Shown here piece after piece: positions 9,882-18,383 of a stretch of DNA of 64,000 nt. Position numbers and translations under genes: made by a program. The notes beneath the pieces are model-generated. The model saw only the letters and a list, made by a program, of their open reading frames with translations, searched no databases and was not told where the DNA came from. The stretch is taken from the NCBI GenBank assembly GCA_008000375.1, contig SMOI01000154.1:1-64000 (forward strand). Reading direction: 5' to 3'. This DNA comes from Poteriospumella lacustris. Lineage: Eukaryota; Sar; Chrysophyceae; Chromulinales; Dinobryaceae. Positions within the stretch are counted from its first letter, which is position 1; every line of letters begins with the position of its first letter.

Positions 9882-11459
9882 ATGATGCGATCTGCCTTGA
9901 TCTTCTTAGCGCTCCTGGCAGCGGTGCAGAGCACGCTGCTGTTCAAGGAGACCTTCGATGACTTGCACGACGCTTTCGCGTCCGGCAAATGGGTGAAGAG
10001 CTCCGTCGCCAAGTACAGCCACCAGCCGGCAAGGATCATGCCTTCAGGGACTGCCCCAGAGGGATTCATCTTGGACAATGGCGTGCAACTCACGGCTGAA
10101 ATGAAGCACTACGGTTTCGGATCGGTCTTCGAGAAGCCTATCGCCTTCGCCCCGGGCGAAGACCTCGTCATCCAATACGAACTCAAGTTGGAAGAAGCTT
10201 TGAATTGTGGAGGCGCCTATATCAAGCTCCTTCGCGAGACGACAGATCTGGCTTCGATGGACAGCCAGACGCCGTACACGATCATGTTCGGTCCGGACCG
10301 CTGCGGCGGAACGAACAAGGTGCACTTCATCGTGCAGCATCAGCACCCCGTCACGAAGCAGTGGGAGGAGAAGCACTTCAACGAGACGATTCCTGTGCGC
10401 ACGGACCGCCACACGCACCTGTACACGCTGGTGCTGCGCGCCGACCAGTCGTTCGAGATCTTCGTCGACCAGAAAGTGGCCAAGAGCGGCAGCCTGCTCA
10501 CCCACATGGTCCCCGCCATCAACCCTCCCGCCCAAATCGACGACCCCACCGACCACAAACCCGCCGATTGGGTCGATGCAGCCCAAATCCCCGATCCAAC
10601 GGCGACGAAGCCCGACGACTGGGACGAGGCCGCTCCGCGCAAGATCCCCGACCCGTCGGCCGTGAAGCCCGCCGGCTGGCAGGACGACGCGCCCCTCCAA
10701 ATCCCCAATCCCGAAGTCTCCAAGCCCGAGGACTGGGACGACGAAGAGGACGGGGAGTGGGAGGCGCCGCTCGTCCCCAACCCTGTGTGTGAGGCGGCGG
10801 GCTGCGGGCCCTGGTCGCCGCCGCTGGTGGCCAACCCCGCGTACAAGGGCAAGTGGGCTCCGCCGCTGGTCGACAACCCAGCCTACAAGGGCGTGTGGAG
10901 GGCCAAGCAGGTGCCCAACCCCGCGTACTTCGAAGACCTGACGCCGCTGCAGTCGCTGTCGCCGATGACGGCGCTGGCCGTCGAGGTGTGGACGACCAAC
11001 GGCGGCGTCCACTTCGACAACTTCGTCGTCGGCTCCGTCAAGGCCGTCGAGGAGTTCACCCGCCAAACCTTCGCGAAGAAGACGGTCGCGGAGCGCGCAC
11101 AGGCGAAGTCGGAGCAGCAGCAGAACCGAGCGGAGGAGTTCAAGCGCGTGATGGAGACGGGCTCGCTCCTTGACAAGGCGAAGCTCCTGGCGCGCGAGGG
11201 CCTGCAGTACCTGCAGGAGCAGCCGCTCGTGATGGCCGGCACGGTCGTGGCGATGCTCCTGCCCATCCTGTACATCCTCTTCGGCGGAAGCGGCGACGAG
11301 AAGACGGAGCCGCAGCAGGACGACGCGGCCGAGGAGACCGCCGCCCGCGGGGCCACCGCTGATGCCGCCTCCGCCGCTGATGTCGCCTCCGCCGCGGCTG
11401 ATGCCTCGTCCGCTGACCGCGACGCGGCGGCCGGAGAGGCGAGCAAGAAGGACGACTGA
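9882..11459 (+). CDS. CNX: Calnexin, ER lectin chaperone
   Basis: Intronless, 525 residues from the ATG at 9882; an upstream in-frame ATG at 9807 would hide the signal peptide. The order is signal peptide (MMRSALIFLALLAAVQS), lectin domain with calnexin hallmarks (CGGAYIKLL, YTIMFGPDRCG, HLYTLVLR, FEIFVDQ), a P-domain arm with about four IPDP-x-KPxDWD type-1 repeats and four W-x-PP-x-V-x-NPxY type-2 repeats (about 245-375), a distal lectin part, and a C-terminal membrane helix (PLVMAGTVVAMLLPILYILF). The cytosolic tail is Ala/Asp/Glu-rich and ends KKDD, which fits the dilysine COPI retrieval signal. Calnexin binds monoglucosylated N-glycoproteins and holds them for folding in the ER. Confidence 0.96.
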   Translation: MMRSALIFLALLAAVQSTLLFKETFDDLHDAFASGKWVKSSVAKYSHQPARIMPSGTAPEGFILDNGVQLTAEMKHYGFGSVFEKPIAFAPGEDLVIQYELKLEEALNCGGAYIKLLRETTDLASMDSQTPYTIMFGPDRCGGTNKVHFIVQHQHPVTKQWEEKHFNETIPVRTDRHTHLYTLVLRADQSFEIFVDQKVAKSGSLLTHMVPAINPPAQIDDPTDHKPADWVDAAQIPDPTATKPDDWDEAAPRKIPDPSAVKPAGWQDDAPLQIPNPEVSKPEDWDDEEDGEWEAPLVPNPVCEAAGCGPWSPPLVANPAYKGKWAPPLVDNPAYKGVWRAKQVPNPAYFEDLTPLQSLSPMTALAVEVWTTNGGVHFDNFVVGSVKAVEEFTRQTFAKKTVAERAQAKSEQQQNRAEEFKRVMETGSLLDKAKLLAREGLQYLQEQPLVMAGTVVAMLLPILYILFGGSGDEKTEPQQDDAAEETAARGATADAASAADVASAAADASSADRDAAAGEASKKDD

Positions 11460-11633
11460 TCGCGCCCTGCCTGCGATCGACGCAGGCCACCTCTCCGAAC
11501 GAGTAACGTTAACACCCACCGCGACAAACGACGGTTCCGCCGCGTCCTCGGCGCAGCTGTGGCAGCGTAGTCTTCTCTATTTACAGTCGCTCGGCCGTGT
11601 GGCCTGCAGCTCGATCCACGCGACGCGCGGGTC

Positions 11634-13207
11634 TCATTTGTGGTCGTCCTTTGCTCGCGGCGACGCCGCGTCGGACGAATGCGACGACAACGGCGCCGAG
11701 GCCTGCAGCGGCGCGTCGCGGCCGCAGATGAAGTGGTGGACGGTGGCCCAGACGACGCCGGGCGTCTGCCGCGCGCCACGGTCGCCGTCGCCGTCGCCCT
11801 GTCGCCGTCACACGCGTCAGCGTCAGCGCCGTCACCCAGTGCAACTCGCAGCGCACTTACCTCCACGACGAGGCCCTGTTCGCGCGCTTCCGCCTCGGTC
11901 CACACCTCTGCCGTCCGTCCGTTGCGGACCACCGCCGAGCGGTGGATCGTGAGCCTGCAGACACAGACACAGCTCGTCAGTCGGTCAGTCGGTCAGTCGG
12001 TCAGACAGGCCGCCAGGCGCAGTCGCGACACGTACAAGTCGTCCTCGACGGGTATCCGCGTCATGTCGAGGTCGTCGCTGTCCGACGCGGCCGTCTCGCG
12101 AGTCTTCTTCGTCGCTGTCGCTCCTCGTCGCGGGGTGCCGAAGAGAAGCTCGCTGTAGCCGCGTAGCGCGCCGTCGCGCCCGTTGACGCCGGTTTCAACC
12201 GCCGCCGCCGCCGCCGCCGCCGCCGAAGACCTCGTCGCCTCTACACGCAAGTGGATGTTGTAGCAAACGGTCGCCCGGATGCCCGAGTCGAAGCCCTCCA
12301 CGTTTTGCCGCGTGTCGAGCCGCAGCTTCTGCGAACTGCCGACGGGATGCACCGTGAGCAGCGTGCAGCCCTTTCCGGGCTCCAGCAGCGTCACATCCGA
12401 CAGCACATTCTTCGCGTTGAGCTCGTAGGCCAGGCCGTGCAGGTTGTCGACCAGTTCGTACAGCGCGGGGTAGGTGTCTCTGAGGTCGTCGTCGTGCTCC
12501 AGCCAGGCGATGCGCTGGTGCGCCACCTCTTCCACCTTCACGTCGCCCACCGCGACGCCATTGCGGTCGATCAGCGACATCTTCTCGTCACGAACAAAGC
12601 GCAAAAGGTCTTTCTGCAGGACCGGGATCCAGTCGTCGCCCAAGAACTCCGCCTGCACGCTGAGGCCCGTCAACCGCAGGCGGTCGCAGACGTCGTCGTC
12701 GAGCACGTTGCGCTCCGCGCGCTCATCAGTCGGCGCAGCCACTGGCTTTACTGAATTGGCGATCATACTGCTCAGCTTGCGATTGAGCTTCTGCACTTCT
12801 TCCAGGACGCGCTTGGACAGGGCTTCCTGCGCGATCTGCGGCATCAGCACTTTCTCCGTCTCGGCGTCCATGATCTGCCCCTGCTTCGCTCCCTTCGCCT
12901 TTATATTCTTCAACACCGTCGCAGCATTGCTCGCGATGCTGTCAAGATCCAACTGCAGCTCTTCCCATTCGAAGAGCTCAACAACGGTCTTCGGAAGTAC
13001 TCGCCGCGCCTCTCTAGAGAACCCCGGAAACACGAGTTCTTGGAAGTGCTCGCGGTCACACATCTTCGCGAAAGTCCCCTGTAGATAATGAGTATTCCTC
13101 AAGTCATCAACTCCACGCTGTTTCTCTCGTTTGATCTTTCGAATGGTGTTTTTGAGACTTTGAACCAAGCTGAAATGCGTTGCGTCAACGGCGTACATAG
13201 CACTCAT
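11634..13207 (-). CDS. EGLN/prolyl-hydroxylase-like 2OG-oxygenase fold protein, probably catalytically degenerate
   Basis: Exons 12036-13207, 11861-11954 and 11634-11798 (introns of 81 and 62 bp) give 476 residues. The N-terminal 190 residues are helical and unassigned. Residues about 200-320 resemble the PHD2/EGLN fold: an Ile-x-Trp-Leu element, a helix before NVLSDVTLLEP, then a strand pair ending GIRATVCYNIHL. Where the family has the iron-binding His-x-Asp, this protein reads RLD (in QKLRLDTRQ). The later segment that should carry the second His and the 2OG-binding Arg has no convincing match. A poly-Ala run interrupts the domain. So the fold call is moderate and the loss of activity is inference. 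The start at 13207 is the first ATG. It is convergent with calnexin (174 bp) and divergent from the first eIF4E copy. Confidence 0.6.
11970..12005. repeat. GTCAGTCG tandem repeat inside an intron
   Basis: About four copies of an 8-bp unit (GTCAGTCG) lie inside the first intron of the EGLN-like gene, next to a CAGACA run at its 3' end. Confidence 0.8.
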
Positions 13208-13656
13208 CGTTCTTCGACTCACTATGGCCAATTATTTGGATGTTCAAGATATCCAACACTACCAACCCTCAACCAAGATCGACGATAAGGCACTTCGTGC
13301 GTTCTTGTTTGTGAACTTCGTCCAAGGGTCCATCTCTCTCTCTTCTCTCTCGGCTCTTGACTCTGCTTCCCCGAAACAAAATTGAAACGCTCTTTTCTGT
13401 TGTCGGCGACATCGCCAATGGAGACGAGCTGTCGTCATCGCTGAAGCTCCGACAAGTGACAGTGACAGTCTCTGCTGCTCTCGCGCGTCCGCCGTACAAA
13501 ACAGACCACACCGACGACCAGCCTGCCTCGGCGGAGTAAGTCAAAAGGATAGAGAAAGACGCTCTGCACCCATCCGTGTCTGCACTTTTCAAGGTCAACC
13601 TCAAGCAACGACAGTTTGCGCATCAAAGGAATTGCACAGTGAAAAAAATCGAGACA
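13208..13656. promoter_or_regulatory. Divergent region, EGLN-like gene / eIF4E copy 1
   Basis: A 449-bp gap between divergent start codons. The right part, from 13448, is the outer part of inverted-repeat arm 1 and is matched near 16123. The left part, including the word TTGAAACGC at 13382, has only decayed similarity to the region outside the other arm. Confidence 0.55.
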
Positions 13657-14636
13657 ATGAGTGAACAACAAACAACAACAGAAGGACCCCACATGCTCGC
13701 CACTCCGTGGGTGTTTTGGGAAATGGCCAATACGGTACGTTGATTGTCATTGGTATTGGCATATGACCCTTGACACCCTTCATCTGATCATTGTTACTTT
13801 TTCGCGCTGAGCAGGGCAGAGATTATTCAGCAGCAGTTCGTCAATTGGGCGATTCATTTGATTCAGTGGAGCGATTTTGGGACTATTGGAACTCGATCCT
13901 TAAACCAAGGTAAGCGATGACGTGTTTGCTGTGCAGCAGTGTCGATTTGTCATTCTTACCGTTGTTCATGTGTTTGTATCGCCGTCGTGTAGTGAGGTGT
14001 TTTCAGATGGGATGAGAAAGGTATTAGTGGACAATCGCGAAATCAAAGCGCTGGCAATTTTCCGCCGAGGCATAAACCCTGCCTGGGAAGACCCCTCAAA
14101 TACAAATGGATGTGAGCTGACGTTGGCCAAATCCATCAGTCTCGAAGCCACAGATGCGCATTGGGAATCGATAGTATTCGCCTTGATTGGCGAGATCTTG
14201 GACAGTGATCAAGTAATTTGCGGCGCGCGATGCGTCTTCCGAAACAAGGGCAAAGGATCCTTCAAATTCGAAATTTGGCTGCGGGATATGAACGAAGAGC
14301 GGGCTTATCAAATCCGATCGCGCCTGGCGGAAGCATTGTCAGTATCAAATGCCCTGTGCAAGCCGGCCTTCCAACTCCTAGAAGCAGAATTCGTCATCGA
14401 CAAGCGTGGCAAAGAGGACGCTCAAACGCCGAAGAGCACGAAGAAATACTAAGCGGGTGGATTAGCTGGCAGTTTTACGGGACTTCGGGCGCAGAAGTGG
14501 ACGGTGGATGCGGCGGAGCATCGCGCGGTGTTGCCGTCTTCGTGGCCTCCCTCCCCCAGTCCTCTCGCGTCTTCTGTCTGTCTCATAATCTTTCTAGGTC
14601 TCCATGATGTCCCATGGTTAGCGTTACTAGGGCTTC
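13448..14636 (+). repeat. Inverted repeat 1, left arm (1189 bp)
   Basis: This arm pairs base for base with 14935-16123 in reverse complement (position x pairs with 29571 minus x). Wherever compared the arms are identical, including two introns, coding sequence and part of the 3' flank. Just outside position 13448 the match continues with two mismatches to about 13431, then decays. The inner end is at the word GGCTTC (14631-14636). Confidence 0.93.
13657..14452 (+). CDS. EIF4E: eIF4E-family cap-binding protein, 4EHP-like (copy 1)
   Basis: Exons 13657-13734, 13815-13909 and 13993-14452 (introns of 80 and 83 bp) give 210 residues starting MSEQQTTTEGPH. The fold is recognisable: TPWVFW at the first strand, FDSVERFWDYWNSI after it, RRGINPAWEDP with the second cap-stacking Trp, WESIVFALIGEI, and VICGARCVFRNKGKG followed by FEIWLRD. 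The first cap-stacking Trp of eIF4E-1 is replaced by Tyr (in GRDYSAAVRQLG), as in class II eIF4E (4EHP/eIF4E2). That class binds cap weakly and often represses translation. A longer loop precedes AIFRRGI. Only the last exon is a long ORF, so the true start is easy to miss. An identical copy lies inverted at 15119-15914. Confidence 0.88.
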
Positions 14637-15118
14637 GTGTATAAATATAATTATGTTTGCTGCATTCATCTCTCCTCTGGTTGTTTCTCTGCTGCGCCGC
14701 ACTTTTTCTTCAATCGTTAAACGGTTCACTGGCTTCGGCATTGGATTGTAGTCCACAGGATCAGCGTCTTTGGAGGTTAAATGTGGACCACCTGTCGTTC
14801 AGATGAGAGAGAAGTTTGACCGAATAGATTAGTGCCTATGATTGGAATGCTTGCCCAACTGCAGAACTCGACCACGAGAGGAGAACAAAAAGAGAGTGAA
14901 GTGAGCATGTATGAACATAATTCAACTGTTACATGAAGCCCTAGTAACGCTAACCATGGGACATCATGGAGACCTAGAAAGATTATGAGACAGACAGAAG
15001 ACGCGAGAGGACTGGGGGAGGGAGGCCACGAAGACGGCAACACCGCGCGATGCTCCGCCGCATCCACCGTCCACTTCTGCGCCCGAAGTCCCGTAAAACT
15101 GCCAGCTAATCCACCCGC
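14453..15118. other. Convergent 3' flanks and 298-bp spacer of inverted repeat 1
   Basis: Both eIF4E copies read into this region. 14453-14636 and 14935-15118 belong to the repeat arms. 14637-14934 is a spacer that is not palindromic, although its two halves keep faint inverted similarity (for example AATTATGTT words), as if the duplication once extended further and has diverged. Confidence 0.75.
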
Positions 15119-16123
15119 TTAGTATTTCTTCGTGCTCTTCGGCGTTTGAGCGTCCTCTTTGCCACGCTTGTCGATGACGAATTCTGCTTCTAGGAGTTGG
15201 AAGGCCGGCTTGCACAGGGCATTTGATACTGACAATGCTTCCGCCAGGCGCGATCGGATTTGATAAGCCCGCTCTTCGTTCATATCCCGCAGCCAAATTT
15301 CGAATTTGAAGGATCCTTTGCCCTTGTTTCGGAAGACGCATCGCGCGCCGCAAATTACTTGATCACTGTCCAAGATCTCGCCAATCAAGGCGAATACTAT
15401 CGATTCCCAATGCGCATCTGTGGCTTCGAGACTGATGGATTTGGCCAACGTCAGCTCACATCCATTTGTATTTGAGGGGTCTTCCCAGGCAGGGTTTATG
15501 CCTCGGCGGAAAATTGCCAGCGCTTTGATTTCGCGATTGTCCACTAATACCTTTCTCATCCCATCTGAAAACACCTCACTACACGACGGCGATACAAACA
15601 CATGAACAACGGTAAGAATGACAAATCGACACTGCTGCACAGCAAACACGTCATCGCTTACCTTGGTTTAAGGATCGAGTTCCAATAGTCCCAAAATCGC
15701 TCCACTGAATCAAATGAATCGCCCAATTGACGAACTGCTGCTGAATAATCTCTGCCCTGCTCAGCGCGAAAAAGTAACAATGATCAGATGAAGGGTGTCA
15801 AGGGTCATATGCCAATACCAATGACAATCAACGTACCGTATTGGCCATTTCCCAAAACACCCACGGAGTGGCGAGCATGTGGGGTCCTTCTGTTGTTGTT
15901 TGTTGTTCACTCATTGTCTCGATTTTTTTCACTGTGCAATTCCTTTGATGCGCAAACTGTCGTTGCTTGAGGTTGACCTTGAAAAGTGCAGACACGGATG
16001 GGTGCAGAGCGTCTTTCTCTATCCTTTTGACTTACTCCGCCGAGGCAGGCTGGTCGTCGGTGTGGTCTGTTTTGTACGGCGGACGCGCGAGAGCAGCAGA
16101 GACTGTCACTGTCACTTGTCGGA
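14935..16123 (-). repeat. Inverted repeat 1, right arm (1189 bp)
   Basis: Reverse complement of 13448-14636. The outer border at 16123 falls between eIF4E copy 2 and the ATP23 gene. Beyond it, the sequence to about 16180 is only loosely related to the left flank. Confidence 0.93.
15119..15914 (-). CDS. EIF4E: eIF4E-family cap-binding protein, 4EHP-like (copy 2)
   Basis: Mirror copy of the gene at 13657-14452. Exons on the minus strand are 15837-15914, 15662-15756 and 15119-15578, and the predicted 210-residue protein is the same. All introns and splice sites are conserved too, so nothing marks this copy as a pseudogene. It has the same Tyr in place of the first cap-stacking Trp. The promoter part inside the arm is shared (about 209 bp upstream of the ATG), but beyond 16123 the upstream sequence differs from copy 1, so the copies could differ in regulation. 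Confidence 0.88.
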
Positions 16124-16318
16124 CCTCCAGCGATGACGACATCTCATCGCAATGTCGCCGCGACAAAGACTTAAAATTGAAACGCCTCCCGCCGTGACCA
16201 CCACCGGCTGCACTTGTTCTTCCTTCCTATTGGACGTCTTCTTGCTGTAAAATGGCCATAAAATCAACAGTATATCCTTCGTGTGAGCACAGCTTAGGGG
16301 ATTTTCAGCGAAGAAGAA
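15915..16318. promoter_or_regulatory. Divergent region, eIF4E copy 2 / ATP23
   Basis: A 404-bp gap between divergent start codons. The border of inverted repeat 1 (16123) lies within it. TTGAAACGCC at about 16176 echoes TTGAAACGC at 13382 on the other side of the repeat. Confidence 0.5.
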
Positions 16319-17136
16319 ATGGCAGATCAAGCGCCCTCAGCGGAGAATGTCGAGCTCGGCATTTTCGAAGACACCAAGCATCCCGACTACCAAGTGTGTC
16401 TAAACACTGTTGAGAAGACAATAAAGAGCAACGAGAAGGTTCAGAAGCTGGTTGATGCTATTGAGGCGCTTGGTTGCGAGATTCCCAAGTCATTCATTGC
16501 TTGCCGGTATTACAGTATCGTCGACCTTATTTGTGGTTGTTGAGACTCACTCATATTCGTATGCTCTGTAAATAGGAAATGCGTCGGCCCCATGACTGGT
16601 GGCTTCATTTCTTCGGACCCCCAGTCTAAGGAGCCATATGTACCACAAATCATTGTTTGCCAGAACCAAATCAAAGACAGTATAACGTTTCAGACGACAA
16701 TAGCCCACGAATTGGTAAGTGCGCTCGCGTCCCGCCGCCACAAGTATTGCGGACTTTATTGAGTCTGGTGTATTCACGTAGATCCACGCCTACGATGCGT
16801 GTCGATCGAAGTTGGATATCTCAAAGTGCGAGCAGCATGCGTGCACTGAGGTAAGGCGTCCGTTCGATGCGCACGGCGTGCATACAGCTAAAGTCAAACA
16901 ATGTGCAGATTCGGGCATCGTCGTTGAGTGGTGAATGCAGCGTATTGAGTGAGATGATGAGAGGACGGATGCAGTTGACGAAGGGCTTGCCCGAGTGTGC
17001 GAAGCGACGGGCAACGTTGTCTCTCCAAGCTAATCCCGTCTGCAGAGGCGTAGCGGCCCAGGCCGTGGAGCAGGCGTTCGAGAAGTGCTTCAACGATTGG
17101 GCGCCCTTCGACAAGAACGATATTTTGAAAGGATAG
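16319..17136 (+). CDS. ATP23: ATP23-type mitochondrial metalloprotease
   Basis: Exons 16319-16506, 16576-16714, 16782-16850 and 16909-17136 (introns of 69, 67 and 58 bp) give 207 residues. Family marks: KCVGPMTGGF, a zinc-protease motif HELIHAYD at residues 107-114, and conserved Cys residues (SKCEQHACTEIRASSLSGEC). Intron 2 splits the motif between HEL and IHAYD, so no single exon shows it whole. The C-terminal CFNDWAPFD is also typical. In yeast Atp23 matures the Atp6 precursor and assists FO assembly in the intermembrane space. No classic presequence is seen, in keeping with Cys-driven import of this family. Convergent with the four-TM gene downstream. Confidence 0.93.
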
Positions 17137-17202
17137 AGAAGGTGTGGAGGATTGCATTGTGCGTCATTAAGGCGAATAATTAGGCGGTCGCAGAGATAAC
17201 GT

Positions 17203-17219
17203 GACGTGACGTGACGTCG
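17203..17219. repeat. TGACGTGACGTGACGTC tandem motif
   Basis: Three TGACG words in tandem, ending in the palindrome TGACGTC. They resemble CRE/bZIP sites but lie between two convergent gene ends, so a promoter role is doubtful. Confidence 0.5.
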
Positions 17220-17362
17220 GATGGATACGATGGCACACACAACCTTGCCATAGAATCCACAGAAAATCATTGAGAACCAACAACCACAGCATCATCTGGT
17301 TGAAACAAAAACACTACGAAGCACTCTATAGAAATGAACAAAAACAAACACTCGCTATGCCA

Positions 17363-17923
17363 CTAGTCTCCCAGGTTCAACATGCCCTTGCGCGTATACG
17401 TGGATGCTCGGGCCACGACATAGGCAGACGCGGTCGACACGCTCAGCACAATAAGACCAGTCATCCAGATCCAGAACACAGGTGAGAACGCCGTCTCGTC
17501 CGGCTCGGGATACTCTTGATTGATGCCGTCGTCGTCGAAGTAGTGGCGTTTGAAATAAGTGAAAATGACCAGCGTCATGAGCGCCATCACGCACTGCACG
17601 ACGCTACCGCTGGCGGCGAGGAAAAACGGAACTGCGGAGGTGATACGAGGGGGGACGAAGTACAGAAGAGTGGAGAAGAATCCGAAGAGGATCGTCAGCA
17701 CCGACGCCACCTGCAGCGACTTCAAATAGCCGCACTCCGTCGCGGACATTTCCTCCGTACATTTGGTCATAAAATAATTACTAGCGCCGTGCGTCTCTTG
17801 ATTCCACGGCCCGACATCCTTCTGCCCCAGCACTGACATCCAACTGGCCAGTGGCAAACAAATGATGAACAGCACCGTCGCTGCCCCGCTGACCAATCCG
17901 AAATGTACCGGCGATGGCTTCAT
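17363..17923 (-). CDS. Four-transmembrane protein, PMP22/claudin-like topology
   Basis: Intronless, 186 residues from the ATG at 17923. Four hydrophobic helices: about 10-30 (FGLVSGAATVLFIICLPLAS), 70-92, 98-127 and 148-172. The first loop is the longest and contains a Trp and two Cys (in TKCTEEMSATECGY), as in claudin/PMP22/LHFPL-like tetraspans; both termini should be cytosolic. The second long stretch (about 128-147) is acidic. No sequence motif fixes the family, so this is a topology-based call. It could also be a MARVEL-like or unrelated four-helix protein. Confidence 0.65.
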   Translation of the reverse strand: MKPSPVHFGLVSGAATVLFIICLPLASWMSVLGQKDVGPWNQETHGASNYFMTKCTEEMSATECGYLKSLQVASVLTILFGFFSTLLYFVPPRITSAVPFFLAASGSVVQCVMALMTLVIFTYFKRHYFDDDGINQEYPEPDETAFSPVFWIWMTGLIVLSVSTASAYVVARASTYTRKGMLNLGD

Positions 17924-18383
17924 CCTTCGCAAATTTCGAACGGAGCGCGGAAAAGGCTATAGATCGAATTGTGTAGGGTCCAGTTAGCGCGACAGTGATT
18001 AACGTTAACTTCAATTGAGACGCCCGACGCGATGGGCGAGTCGACGAGTCGGCGAGTCGCCGACGACGTCGCAGCCGAAAGATCGATGGCTAGTTAGACG
18101 ACTATTTTCTATAATAACGGCTACTTTGGAGTTACTTGTCTGGTTCCGTTGGCGGCGCCTCCCGTCGACCGACGACCGACGACCGACGATCGACCTCGGC
18201 GCTTCTTCATCGACCTCCACCTGCTGACGGCGACAATCAAATTCGTTCTGAGCATTGCAGTGCTGGTGTTTCATCTCTTTCACAGCTGGACCGAGGACGG
18301 AGACACGACGTCGTCCGCACGGATCGCACCGCTGACCCTCTTGCCACCACTGACCACAGACGCACCGCACCGAGCTTCATGAA
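17924..18383. promoter_or_regulatory. Divergent region, four-TM gene / Gln-Asp-rich gene
   Basis: A 460-bp gap between divergent start codons. It contains a short CGACCGACGA tandem (about 18169-18196) and GAGTCGACGAGTCGGCGAGT, an interrupted run of GAGTC/GACTC-type words near 18035-18060. No gene was seen. Confidence 0.5.

Noticed and set aside
13448-16123. Inverted repeats as assembly fold-back artefacts
   Set aside because: Both spacers are non-palindromic, flanks on the two sides differ, a few mismatches exist, and similarity decays at the borders. A fold-back artefact would be symmetrical to its centre. It still needs read-level proof.
13448-16123. Inverted repeats as a transposon or terminal inverted repeats
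   Set aside because: The arms hold ordinary cellular genes with introns; no transposase, target-site duplication or terminal motif is visible.
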